From: SIG588 sp045599305
GTDB lineage: Bacteria; Bacillota; Clostridia; Oscillospirales; Acutalibacteraceae
Length of the DNA: 8,675 nt
Direction: 5' to 3'
NCBI GenBank assembly: GCA_045599305.1
Contig: JAZRVU010000028.1
Location: 1-8,675 of the forward strand
Part shown: positions 1 through 8,000 of the stretch, one piece after another
Numbering within the stretch: position 1 is the first letter of the stretch
How the letters are laid out: each line of letters begins with the position of its first letter
Made by a program: the position numbers and the translations under genes
The notes under the pieces: generated by a model
What the model was told of the DNA's origin: nothing
The model's input: the letters and a program-made list of their open reading frames with translations, nothing else
Databases searched by the model: none

Positions 1-39
1 GACTGGGATTTCGGCGGCGACTGGGACTCCGACTGGTAA
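1..39 (+). CDS. C-terminal end of an unidentified protein (partial)
   Basis: Frame 1 is open from the window edge to a TAA at 37-39 and encodes the tail DWDFGGDWDSDW. The tail is made of Asp, Trp and Gly with a repeated D-W-D unit, and its DNA is GC-rich like most of the window and unlike the next gene. Short acidic/aromatic or Gly-rich tails of this kind occur at the ends of many Bacillota membrane or zinc-ribbon proteins, but 12 residues are not enough to name a family. The in-frame stop and the repetitive but sensible codons make a real gene end plausible. No hairpin terminator is visible after it. Confidence 0.5.
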   Translation, partial: DWDFGGDWDSDW

Positions 40-53
40 AGTGGTTTTATTAT

Positions 54-77
54 CATAGCCCATCTTTGCATAGCCCA
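54..77. repeat. Two direct copies of CATAGCCCA upstream of the GH2 gene
   Basis: CATAGCCCA occurs at 54-62 and again at 69-77, a 15-base period, about 40 bases before the GH2 start codon. The rest of 40-113 is AT-rich, and I could not find a convincing -35/-10 pair in it. The repeats could be a regulator site for the glycosidase gene or simply a small duplication. The repeats are seen directly; their function is unknown. Confidence 0.35.
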
Positions 78-113
78 ACATAATTTGTTGTTTTTTGTGG
101 CAGGTGTGTTATT

Positions 114-1877
114 ATGAAAAAGATTATTTCATTAGACGGTAAATGGCGCTTCACTCATGTGCTTGACCAGCGCCCTGATAATAATCATTCACTCTATGAC
201 GGCGAAGTGCCGCTTTATGCTACAGATAAGATTTATCGCACCGATTGGATAAATGTAAATGTTCCGGGCGTTTGGGAAAAGTATGCCGAGAAATACGCGC
301 TTTTTGAGGGCGTTTGCTGGTATTATAGAACATTTGAGGTGGAGGAACTCACGGAAGATACCGTTGCGCAGCTTCGTTTCGGCGGCGTGATCTACCGCGC
401 CGATATATATCTGAATAATGAATATGTCGGATTTCACGAGTCCGGCTATGTAGAGTTTACAAGAGATATCACAAAGTTCATCAAGCAAGGAACAAACTGT
501 CTCGCGCTTTGCGTGGATAACCGTCCGCTGATCGTCAAGTGGCCTCACGATTGGGGATATTTCAATTTCGGCGGGATTCACGGCAGTGTATCATTGGAGT
601 TGATGAGCGGGGAATACATCGACAGCCTTTCGCTGACGCCCGATTACGACTGCGAAAAAGGGCAGGGACTTCTTCGGGTGAAGGGGACGCTGAAACACTT
701 TGACGGTTCAAGAATTACCGTATCGGTTGCAGGCAGGACGGCGGTGCTTGATGCTAAAGCCGACGGAGAATTTGATGAAATTTTAAAAATTGACGGTATC
801 AATGCGTGGACACCCGATGAGCCCCTGCTATATGAATGCACGGTAAGAATCGGCGAGGAAGTTTTTGAAGAAAAAAGAGTCGGCTTCAGAAATATCAAAA
901 CACAAAATGCGAAGATCCTTTTGAACGGTAACCCGTTCTTTTGCAAGGGATGTTGCTATCTTTACGATTCCCCCGAACACGGTTTGACCGCTTCCTTAGA
1001 GCAGATGCGATACGATCTTTCCGAAATGAAAGAGGCCGGGATCAATGCCATCCGTACCCACTATCCGATGGATGAGATTTTCTACCGCCTTTGCGATGAA
1101 ATGGGATTTGTCAGTTGGATCGAGCTTCCTGTTTACTGCTCAAAACCAAGCAGGGAAGAAACGAACACGGTATTTGCACGTCCTGAGTATATCGAAAATG
1201 CGCAGATGATCCTTTGCGAGATGATCGCCCTTGCAAGGAGCCATGCAAGTGTAATTATTTACAGCATCGGCAACGAGTGTAATATCGAGCATCCCGAGGC
1301 ATTGCCCTTCTTTACGGTCATGGCAAACACGGTCAGAGAAACCGATGATACCCGTTTGGTCGGATATGCTTCGCTTTACGGTCTTGTCGGTGAAATGGGG
1401 TCGATTCTCGATGTGCTCGGCATGAACTGCTATGACGGCTGGTACAATAAGATCACCGAATATTATCACTACGAGGAGAAGGAAGTAGAAAACGGTGCTG
1501 TGAAACTTCCCGAAATTGTGCTCGGCCGCTTCCATGCGCTTGCAAACGAACTGGATGAAAAACTTCCGAAAGATTTGCCGATCGTGCTTTCGGAGTTCGG
1601 TGGCGATTCGGTGCCCGGATTCCGTTCCTGTTCCATGGATTATTGGAGCGAGGAATATCACGCAGAGGTCGTGAAAAAAACGGTTCTTGCTGTCCGTGAA
1701 CATGAAAACCGCTTTGCCGGCACCTTTGTTTTTGCTTTTACCGATTATCATGATCCCAGCAAGCCGCAAAACGGTTTTTGGAACGAATACAACCTGAAAG
1801 GGATGCTTTCCTATCACCGTGACCGAAAGTTACCCTTTTATGCGTTAAAAGAAGTCTACACAAGTGAGAAGAAATAA
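114..1877 (+). CDS. GH2 beta-glucuronidase-like glycosidase
   Basis: This 587-residue protein is close to the usual length of bacterial beta-glucuronidases (about 600), which release glucuronic acid from conjugates. It starts with an LDGKWRF motif typical of the GH2 jelly-roll domain (about 1-170), then an immunoglobulin-like domain (about 175-265) and a TIM barrel (about 265-587). The acid/base is E388 in SIGNECN and the nucleophile E494 in LSEFGG. N560-L-K562 in NLKG matches the N-x-K motif that recognises the glucuronate carboxylate, followed by a family-like RDRK. MNCYDGWY (about 437-444) also fits. There is no signal peptide, so it should be cytoplasmic and act on imported substrate. The ATG is preceded by AGGTG at 102-106, seven bases away. 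The gene is more AT-rich than its neighbours. Beta-galactosidase or another GH2 activity is the alternative, made less likely by N-x-K. Confidence 0.9.
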   Translation: MKKIISLDGKWRFTHVLDQRPDNNHSLYDGEVPLYATDKIYRTDWINVNVPGVWEKYAEKYALFEGVCWYYRTFEVEELTEDTVAQLRFGGVIYRADIYLNNEYVGFHESGYVEFTRDITKFIKQGTNCLALCVDNRPLIVKWPHDWGYFNFGGIHGSVSLELMSGEYIDSLSLTPDYDCEKGQGLLRVKGTLKHFDGSRITVSVAGRTAVLDAKADGEFDEILKIDGINAWTPDEPLLYECTVRIGEEVFEEKRVGFRNIKTQNAKILLNGNPFFCKGCCYLYDSPEHGLTASLEQMRYDLSEMKEAGINAIRTHYPMDEIFYRLCDEMGFVSWIELPVYCSKPSREETNTVFARPEYIENAQMILCEMIALARSHASVIIYSIGNECNIEHPEALPFFTVMANTVRETDDTRLVGYASLYGLVGEMGSILDVLGMNCYDGWYNKITEYYHYEEKEVENGAVKLPEIVLGRFHALANELDEKLPKDLPIVLSEFGGDSVPGFRSCSMDYWSEEYHAEVVKKTVLAVREHENRFAGTFVFAFTDYHDPSKPQNGFWNEYNLKGMLSYHRDRKLPFYALKEVYTSEKK

Positions 1878-1952
1878 ATGATCTCATTTGATCCGCGTGT
1901 TTGATTTGTTCGGTTGTTTCCCATACATACAGATTTACGGGGAAGTAATCGA

Positions 1953-1990
1953 AAACCACCTGCCGAAATGTCGGCAGGTGGTTTGTTTTA
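1953..1990. terminator. Bidirectional intrinsic terminator between GH2 and MATE genes
   Basis: A perfect 14-bp stem (1953-1966 with 1971-1984) closes an AATG loop. On the + strand it is followed by GTTTTA after a T-rich arm, which ends the GH2 transcript. On the - strand the arm continues into TTTTCGATT, so it can also end the MATE transcript arriving from the right. It sits in the 121-base gap between two convergent genes. Confidence 0.85.
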
Positions 1991-1998
1991 TGCGGGTT

Positions 1999-3330
1999 TT
2001 ATTCGTCCCGCAGTACCCGGGTGCGGTATCTGAAAAAGTAGGTCAGCACCCCGAACAGCCCGTCGGCGACCCACGCAAGCGCCCACCCGGCAAAAATGCC
2101 GTAGATGCCGTAGTGCGGCGCCAGCAGAGCGCCGGCAGTCAGCTGCACGGCCGAGCCGATGCAGGTGGCGATGAACAGCGGCGCCATCACCCCGCAGCCG
2201 CGGTAGAATGCGTGGAACAGGTTGGCGATGAGGTTGCAGAGGATCACCGGCAGAAACCGCTGCAAAAACATGACCGAATAGGCATAGGCGTCGCCGTCGG
2301 CTCCGCCGCGCATGAACAGGCCGCAGACCAGGTCGGGGAAAAACACGAACAGCGCCAGCACGGGCAGGAAAAAGCACAGCCCCTGCAGAAGCGCCACCCG
2401 CAGTCCCTTTTGCAGCTGATGCCGTTTGCCCGCGCCGATACACTGTCCGGCGTAGGCCGAGAGCGTTTTGGCAGAGTTCTGATAGATGTTGGCGGTGAAA
2501 TCATACACCTGCTTGGCAACGGCGAAGCTGGCGGTGGCCGCCGCGCCGATGCCGTTTACCAGCGGCGAGAGCAGCATCGAGGAGACGTACATCACACTTT
2601 GCTGGCACATCGTGGGGATCGAATACCGCAGTGTGACGGAAAGCGACCGCGGCGAAAGGCGCACTTTTTGTTTGGCCACCCCCATCTGCCGGAACGAGAC
2701 CGCCACCTTGATCAAAAAGCCGATATCCGCCGCCAGCGACGAGGCGACGGTGGCGATGGCCAGACCGGCGATGCCCAGCGGCTTCACCAGCAGCAGGTCG
2801 CCCACGATGTTGACCACCGACGACACCGCCGACATCCCGAGCGGGAACGATGAGGAGCCGAACGCGTTCATCAGGTGTACCCCGTAGGGGGGCAGCGCCG
2901 TGCAGGCAAAACCGAGGATGCAGATGGAAAAGTAGGTGTCCGCGTCCTGCCGGATCTCGGGCGACACCTGCAGCAGGTCGTAAACAGAGTCGCGCAGCAG
3001 GAACAGCGTGGCCGAAACGCCGGCAAGCGCCGCCAGTACCAGCAGATAGTTGGTGATCACCAGTTTTTTGATGGTGCCGTAGTCTCTGGCGCCGAACAGG
3101 CGGGCCATATACACACAAAAGCCGGCGGCGTACCCCCAGAATATAGAGGAAAAAAAGGTGAGCAGCGCCGAGGTGGCGCCGATGGCCGCCAGCCCCTGTT
3201 CCCCCAGCGCCTGCCCCGCAATGATCGCGTCCACCGTGTGATATGCCTGCGACAGCACGCCCGACAGCACCATCGGGATGGCAAACAGCAGAAATGTTTT
3301 ATAGATGTTGCGTTTGGTTAGATCTTTCAT
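1999..3330 (-). CDS. MATE-family efflux transporter
   Basis: A 443-residue, very hydrophobic protein with the two-fold MatE architecture: halves at about 10-180 and 230-400, each with about six membrane segments. Typical features are the N-terminal IPMVLSGVLSQAYHTVDAIIAGQALG segment in helix 1 (shown by its first residues IPMVLSG and its VDAIIAG end), the LGxxGLAAIGATS stretch after it, and the equivalent IPTMCQQSVMYVSSMLLSPLVN-type segment opening the second half. MATE proteins export cationic drugs, dyes or metabolites in exchange for Na+ or H+ in the cytoplasmic membrane; the substrate here cannot be told. The open frame extends to a TTG at 3363, but the ATG at 3330 has AAGGA seven bases upstream and is a better start. 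The gene diverges from a DeoR-type regulator 121 bases away, which suggests local control. It ends at the shared terminator. Confidence 0.9.
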   Translation of the reverse strand: MKDLTKRNIYKTFLLFAIPMVLSGVLSQAYHTVDAIIAGQALGEQGLAAIGATSALLTFFSSIFWGYAAGFCVYMARLFGARDYGTIKKLVITNYLLVLAALAGVSATLFLLRDSVYDLLQVSPEIRQDADTYFSICILGFACTALPPYGVHLMNAFGSSSFPLGMSAVSSVVNIVGDLLLVKPLGIAGLAIATVASSLAADIGFLIKVAVSFRQMGVAKQKVRLSPRSLSVTLRYSIPTMCQQSVMYVSSMLLSPLVNGIGAAATASFAVAKQVYDFTANIYQNSAKTLSAYAGQCIGAGKRHQLQKGLRVALLQGLCFFLPVLALFVFFPDLVCGLFMRGGADGDAYAYSVMFLQRFLPVILCNLIANLFHAFYRGCGVMAPLFIATCIGSAVQLTAGALLAPHYGIYGIFAGWALAWVADGLFGVLTYFFRYRTRVLRDE

Positions 3331-3337
3331 ACGCCGT

Positions 3338-3342
3338 TCCTT
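3338..3342 (-). promoter_or_regulatory. Ribosome binding site deciding the MATE start
   Basis: On the - strand AAGGA lies seven bases before the ATG at 3330-3328. The upstream TTG at 3363 coincides with the predicted transcription start and has no comparable site, so the 443-residue form is preferred over the 454-residue one. Confidence 0.7.
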
Positions 3343-3343
3343 A

Positions 3344-3372
3344 TTGACAAATGTGACTGACAATGCTACTAT
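3344..3372 (+). promoter_or_regulatory. Predicted promoter of the DeoR-family gene
   Basis: A perfect -35 TTGACA (3344-3349) is followed after 17 bases by TACTAT (3367-3372), a 4/6 match to the -10 consensus. Transcription would start near 3379, giving a leader of about 73 bases. The -10 overlaps that of the opposite promoter by two bases. Confidence 0.65.
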
Positions 3373-3398
3373 TATAGCAAATTCTCAAGAAAACGCAA
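3371..3398 (-). promoter_or_regulatory. Predicted promoter of the MATE gene
   Basis: On the - strand a perfect -10 TATAAT lies at 3371-3376, with a weak -35 TTGCGT at 3393-3398 and a 16-base spacer. The start would be near 3364, about 33 bases before the ATG. The weak -35 suggests low basal activity or dependence on a regulator. Confidence 0.6.
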
Positions 3399-3436
3399 TA
3401 CTGTTAAGAATATAGCGAAATTCTCACGATTTCTCA
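3373..3436. repeat. Repeated AAATTCTCA motif, candidate DeoR operator
   Basis: TATAGC-AAATTCTCA (3373-3387) recurs as TATAGCGAAATTCTCA (3411-3426), differing by one inserted G. A third, shorter copy, GATTTCTCA (3428-3436), follows 10 bases (about one helical turn) after the second AAATTCTCA. Copy 1 overlaps the MATE -10 and lies just after the deoR -10. Copies 2 and 3 lie between there and the regulator's ribosome binding site. DeoR-family repressors commonly bind repeated sites in their own control region, so these are the best operator candidates here. The repeats are observed; binding is inferred. Confidence 0.5.
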
Positions 3437-3451
3437 AAAAGGAGCGACTTT

Positions 3452-4204
3452 ATGTCACAAAAAGAGCGGCAAAACGACATTTTGGACATTTTAAAACGGT
3501 ACGGCTATGTGTCGGTGAAGGTGCTGACCGAGGAACTGCACTACAGCTCGGCCACGATCAACCGCGACCTGAACCACATGGAGACGCAGGGGCTGGTCAA
3601 GCGCTCCTACGGCGGTGTGGAACTGGTGGGCGGCACGGTCACGCCGCTGGCCTTTCGCTATCACAAGATGCGGGTGCACAAAAACCACATCGGGCTGGCG
3701 GCCGCCGGCTATATCGAGGACGGCGACACCGTTTTCATCGACGGCTCCACCACGGGGCAGTATATCGGCCGGTACATCACCGGCCGGAAAGATCTCACCG
3801 TCATCAGCAACAACATGGCGCTGGTCACCTTTTTGAGCGAGTACGGCGTGAACGCCATCTGTCTGGGCGGACGGGTGGTCGAGGTGCCAAGTATGGTCTG
3901 TTCACCCGAAACGGTGGAGAACGTGCGCTCCTACCATGCCGACAAGGTCTTTTTCTCCACCGGCGGCATCACGCATGACGGCCGGATCTTATCCGACGAT
4001 CGGTATTACCTGATGCACAAGGCGATGCTCGCTTCTGCCGACCGCTCCTTTTACATGGCCGACCACGGCAAGGTCGACACCCCCAATTTCACCCGGTTCC
4101 TCTGCGACGCGGGGGATGTCGACGTGATCCTCAGCGATCATGCGTTTTCAAGCGAGGTGCAGAGCCGTTATCCCGATACGGCGTTCGTCAAAGTCGAGGT
4201 GTAA
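3452..4204 (+). CDS. DeoR-family transcriptional regulator
   Basis: A 250-residue protein of standard length for DeoR-type sugar metabolism repressors. Residues 1-57 form the winged helix-turn-helix, with the signature TINRDLNHMETQGLVKR and then SYGG (about 35-55). The usual first Arg of the TIRRDL recognition helix is Asn37 here. Residues about 75-235 are the DeoRC sensor domain: DGDTVFIDGSTT (D97-G-S-T-T101) resembles the ribose-5-phosphate-isomerase-like phosphosugar site, followed by VISNNMAL, LGGRV and FFSTGGI. Members normally repress until a phosphorylated sugar intermediate binds. Start: AAGGAG seven bases before the ATG. It is monocistronic, closed by a strong terminator, and divergent from the MATE exporter, the only obvious local target besides itself. 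The ligand cannot be read from the sequence. Confidence 0.92.
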   Translation: MSQKERQNDILDILKRYGYVSVKVLTEELHYSSATINRDLNHMETQGLVKRSYGGVELVGGTVTPLAFRYHKMRVHKNHIGLAAAGYIEDGDTVFIDGSTTGQYIGRYITGRKDLTVISNNMALVTFLSEYGVNAICLGGRVVEVPSMVCSPETVENVRSYHADKVFFSTGGITHDGRILSDDRYYLMHKAMLASADRSFYMADHGKVDTPNFTRFLCDAGDVDVILSDHAFSSEVQSRYPDTAFVKVEV

Positions 4205-4239
4205 CAGGGCGGACGGCACAAACGCCTGCCAAAAACGAC

Positions 4240-4284
4240 AACACGCGCCCGGCCGAACAGCCGGGCGCGTGTTTCTTTATTTTA
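4240..4284. terminator. Intrinsic terminator after the DeoR gene, probably bidirectional
   Basis: A 14-bp GC-rich perfect stem (4240-4253 with 4260-4273) closes a CGAACA loop and is followed on the + strand by TCTTTATTTT, ending the regulator transcript. On the - strand a T5 run appears four bases after the stem, so it may also stop the methyltransferase transcript that ends at 4315. Confidence 0.85.
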
Positions 4285-4314
4285 TGCGGGATATCCCCGT
4301 GGGAGGATGCCCGG

Positions 4315-4962
4315 TCATGCGGTGGTGACGGTCACCTTCACGCCGGGTCGGCCGCCGCGTTTTGCTTCGCACAAAATCAGCCACGGCTGCTGCCCGCCGG
4401 GGTGGCAGACAGCCTCGATCCGCTTGGGCTCCAGTCCGTTTTTTCGCAGGGCGTCGGTCAGATCGCACAGCCGCTCGGGGCGGTGACACAGGCAGAAGGT
4501 GCCGCCGTTTTTCAAAAGCCGTGCCGCCGCGGCGCACAGCTCCCCCAGTGCGGCGGGGCTCTCCTCGTGCCGGGCGATGCGGCGGGCGGGGCTGTCGTTC
4601 TCTCTGCCGCCGCCGGCGGGAAAATAGGGCGGATTGCAGACCACGCGGTCGAACAACCCGGCCGGCAGCAGTCCGTCGAGCGCCCGCCAGTCGGCGGTGA
4701 ACACCCGTACCGGCAGGCCGCACGCCGCCGCCGAGCGGGTCGCCAACGCGGCGGCCTCGGGCTGGATCTCCACCGCCGTGACGGCGTTGTCCCGCGCCAG
4801 CAGCAGGGCGATCACCCCGCAGCCGGTGCCCAGTTCGCACACCGCCTTGCCGCGGCAGGTGGCAAAATCCGCCAGCAGCAGCGCGTCCGCGCCGAAGCCG
4901 TGCTCCGGCGTGACGAACACCCCGCCGCCGATGCTTTCGAGCGGCTCGAAGCGTGTTTCCAT
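4315..4962 (-). CDS. TrmN6/YfiC-like SAM-dependent methyltransferase
   Basis: A 215-residue Rossmann-fold methyltransferase. CELGTGCGVIALLLA (about 42-56) is the SAM-binding motif I, E65 in VEIQP is the acidic residue that holds the ribose, and N110-P-P-Y113 is the catalytic motif of N6-adenine/amine methyltransferases. The following YFPAGG and the ARHE stretch are typical of the tRNA1(Val) A37 N6-methyltransferase group (COG4123). The predicted role is tRNA modification in the cytosol. Known members are about 240-250 residues; this one stops shortly after GGRPGVKV and lacks roughly the last 20-30 residues. The ATG has a G-rich AGGGGG site about six bases upstream. It follows the GH38 gene on the same strand but a hairpin separates them, and I saw no clear promoter of its own. 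The exact RNA target is inferred from family resemblance. Confidence 0.85.
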   Translation of the reverse strand: METRFEPLESIGGGVFVTPEHGFGADALLLADFATCRGKAVCELGTGCGVIALLLARDNAVTAVEIQPEAAALATRSAAACGLPVRVFTADWRALDGLLPAGLFDRVVCNPPYFPAGGGRENDSPARRIARHEESPAALGELCAAAARLLKNGGTFCLCHRPERLCDLTDALRKNGLEPKRIEAVCHPGGQQPWLILCEAKRGGRPGVKVTVTTA

Positions 4963-5012
4963 AACCTACCCCCCTGTTTTCAAAAACATACCCCCGCTTT
5001 TGGCCGAAAACG

Positions 5013-5042
5013 CAGGAGGGCGGGCGAACGCCCGCCCTCCTG
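5013..5042 (-). terminator. Hairpin terminator after the GH38 gene
   Basis: A perfect 13-bp GC-rich stem (5013-5025 with 5030-5042) with a GAAC loop begins 18 bases past the GH38 stop codon. On the - strand it is followed by CGTTTTCGG, so the T run is short (four). Partial read-through into the methyltransferase gene is possible. Confidence 0.7.
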
Positions 5043-5059
5043 AGGCTTGCAAAGGGTTT

Positions 5060-8000
5060 TTATTTGGCTTTCACGCGGATGGTCTTGATCTCATACGGCC
5101 GGAAGCGGAGTGCCGCGGCCGTGCCGTCCATGGCCACCGGGGTGCCGTCCTCCTCCAGCATATTGCAGCTTTCCACCGCGGCGAACGGCAGTGCGACCGA
5201 AAGGGTGGTATCGGTACGCAGACCCATCGCCTCGTAGAGGCGCAGGATCACGTCGTCGGAGCCGTCCTCGGCGGGCTTCATCGTGTCGATGAAGACGTTT
5301 TTGGCCGCCACGGTCACGGCGCTCGCCTGTGCCCATGCACCGGCAAACGGAGTGGCGGGGCAATTGAGGTCATAGGCCTCGCGCACCACGTCGCTGTCGG
5401 CCAGCGCGCAGTCGAAGGGCAGGAAGCTGTAGATGAAGTGCTGGGTGCCCAGATCCGCCGTCTCGTCGGGCGCCTGCGGCGCACGCAGCAGCGAGACGTT
5501 GATGGAGGTGCCCATCGTGTTCACGCCGTACTTGCAGTCGTTGAGGATCGCCACGCCGCGGTTGCCCTCGCACAGCGCCGTCCAGCGGTGCTGTGCCACC
5601 TCGTAGCGGTCGAGGTCATAGGGACGGGAGCGGTGATTCGGGCGGGCGATGTGACCGAACTGGATCTCGCTGATGGCCTCCTCGGCGTGGACGTCCACAT
5701 CGAAGCAGACCTTCAGCAGCTTGTGCGCCTCGTTCCACTCGACGGTGGTGTCGAAATCGACACGGTCGGAGTCGGCGCGCAGGGTGACCAGTTGGGTGAG
5801 GTCGGAATTGTGGATGCGGCGGGTGATGCGCAGACAGGCGGCCAGCGCCCCCTGCGACACGATCTCCATGTCCGCGTCCTCCGTCAACTCGACGGGCAGC
5901 AGTTCATAACTGGTGTCGATGTCCCACGCCTCATAGGCCACGGTGGTGTCCTTGAACATCTTTAATTCGTTGCCCAGTCCGCAGAGCATCTCGCCAGAAG
6001 CGGTGACGGCCGAGACCATCTCGCCGCGGCGGTTGAACCGGACGGTGAGGCGGCCGTTGCTCATCTCGGCGCCGTCGGCGGTGAGGGCGGCCGAAACGGT
6101 GCCCACGGCGGGCGCCACACCGGCGGCCTTTTGGAGCGTCACGCTGCCCATGGCGGGCACGGTGACGGCGGCGACCATCCGGCCGTTGAGTTCCTGCGCC
6201 GTCAGCACGCGGCCGTCGGCTTCGGCACCGTCCCAGCCCTCGGGCAGATCGGCCAGCACCACGCGGTCGAAGGAGAGGGAGTTGAACACCGAGACCGCCT
6301 CGCTGCCGTCGCACAGGGCGCGGCCCATATCCAGACGCACGTCGGCCAGCGCATTCAGGATGTCGGTGTGGGTCTTGTAGGCCTCCTCATACACACGGTG
6401 GATAGAGGAGCCGGGCAGGATGTCGTGGAACTGGCAGAGCAGTACCTGCTTCCAGTGCTCGTCGATGGCGGCGAGCGGGTAGGTGTAGCCGGCCTGCTTG
6501 GCCAGTACGCCCAGCGCCTCGGTCTCGCGCAGGGCGAGCTCGCACTTGCGGTTGCCCCATTTCACCTTTGCCTGCGAGGTCTGCACGCCGCGGTGGCACT
6601 GCAGGTACAACTCGCCGACATAGGTGTCGGTCGGCTCGGGGGTGTTTTCGAAATAGTCGTTCGGGTGGGCGAAATCCATGCGCGGCAGACCCTCAAAGTC
6701 CTTCTGCCGCAGCACGTTTTCGATGTGCTCGCGGGTGGGGCCGCCGCCGCCGTCGCCGTAGCCGAAGGGGATCATGAAGCCGCGCAGGCCGTATTTCTGC
6801 CGCCGGTCGTTCCAGCGGCGGCCCATCGTTTCGGCGTCGGTGTCGGAGGTGTAGGAGACGTGCAGGAAGGTGCGGATGGCGGTGCCGTCCAGCCCCTGCC
6901 AGTAGAAATCGTTATAGGGGAACTGCTCGCCGCCGTTGTAGGCCCACCAGATCTTCTGGGTGGAGAACCACTCGATACCGCAGCCCTTCATGATCTGCGG
7001 CAGGGCGGCGTTGTAGCCGAACACGTCGGGCAGCCAGAGCATCTTGTTGTCCACCCCGAACTCCTCGCGGAAGAAGCGCTTGCCGTGCACGAACTGACGG
7101 ATGAGCGCCTCGCCGCCGGAGACGTTGGTGTCGGCCTCGACCCACATACCGCCCTCGGGGATCCACTGGCCGGCGGCCACCTTTTCCTTGATGCGGGCGT
7201 AAAGGTCGGGATACAGTTCCTTGGCCATGCGGTAGAGGTGCGGCTGGCTCTGCAGGAATTTGTAGCCGGGATAGCGGTCCATGTGGGCGACCTGCGCGGC
7301 AAAGGTGCGGTGCACCTTGCGCTCGGTCTCGGCCAGCGGCCACAGCCATGCCACGTCGATGTGGGCGTGGCCGAAGGCGTAGAACTGCGGCGCGGTGGAG
7401 CCGTTGTGGCGGGCAAGGATGGGTGCCAGCGCCTCACGCGCCTTCTGATAATCGGCGTTGCGGTCGGCGGCGGGCTGCTCGAAGTCCACTGTCAGGGTGA
7501 ACTGTTTGAGCGCCTCGTTGATATCCTGCTTGTGCAGGGTGTCGCCGAACAGGCCGCGGCGGGCGGAGCGCAGAAAGCGCACGTCCAGATAGAGCTGATA
7601 GGCGAGCTCGTTCCAGCGGCCGAAGGAGCAGTGCCTCGTGACGGTGCGCAGACGGGCATCGTCCGGCTGCCATGCCGGTGTCTCGGCAAACTGCGGGCCG
7701 CGGCGGCAGCCGGGGAAATCGTGCCCGGCGTAGACCTCCACCGCCACCTCATAGGAGGTGCCGGGGACGGCGCTCTCGGTCAGCACCAGATCGCTCATGC
7801 GGTGCAGGTCATCCTTCACCCACTCGGCGCGGCGGCAGCCGAACTCTTTGCCGTCCACATACACGGCGGACTCGCCGCCCAGATCGAGCCGCAGCACCAG
7901 TTTTTCACCGGCCGCGCTCTCGGGCACGGTCAGCGTGGTGCGCACCCACAGATATTCCCAGTTGTGGCCCCAACGGGTGCCCTCCGGCACGGGCTGAAAA

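Noticed and set aside
1140..1817. 225-residue - strand open frame
   Set aside because: It is antisense to the TIM-barrel part of the GH2 gene, which has intact catalytic motifs. No start signal or family pattern was seen.
1953..1984. Long perfect inverted repeat, possible transposon end or attachment site
   Set aside because: A four-base loop and T-rich flanks between convergent genes are fully explained by a bidirectional terminator, and no partner copy is seen elsewhere in the window.
1888..2853. 321-residue + strand open frame
   Set aside because: It is antisense to the MATE gene, begins inside the terminator region, and its protein is rich in Arg, Gln, His and Gly with no domain. It is typical of a GC-driven shadow frame.
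2501..3118. 205-residue - strand open frame inside the MATE gene
   Set aside because: It is in another frame of the same strand as a confident membrane protein and reads as Arg/Gly/Ala-rich shadow sequence.
4634..5965. 443-residue + strand open frame
   Set aside because: It spans the antisense of two confident genes and the terminator between them, with a low-complexity composition and no suitable ribosome binding site seen.
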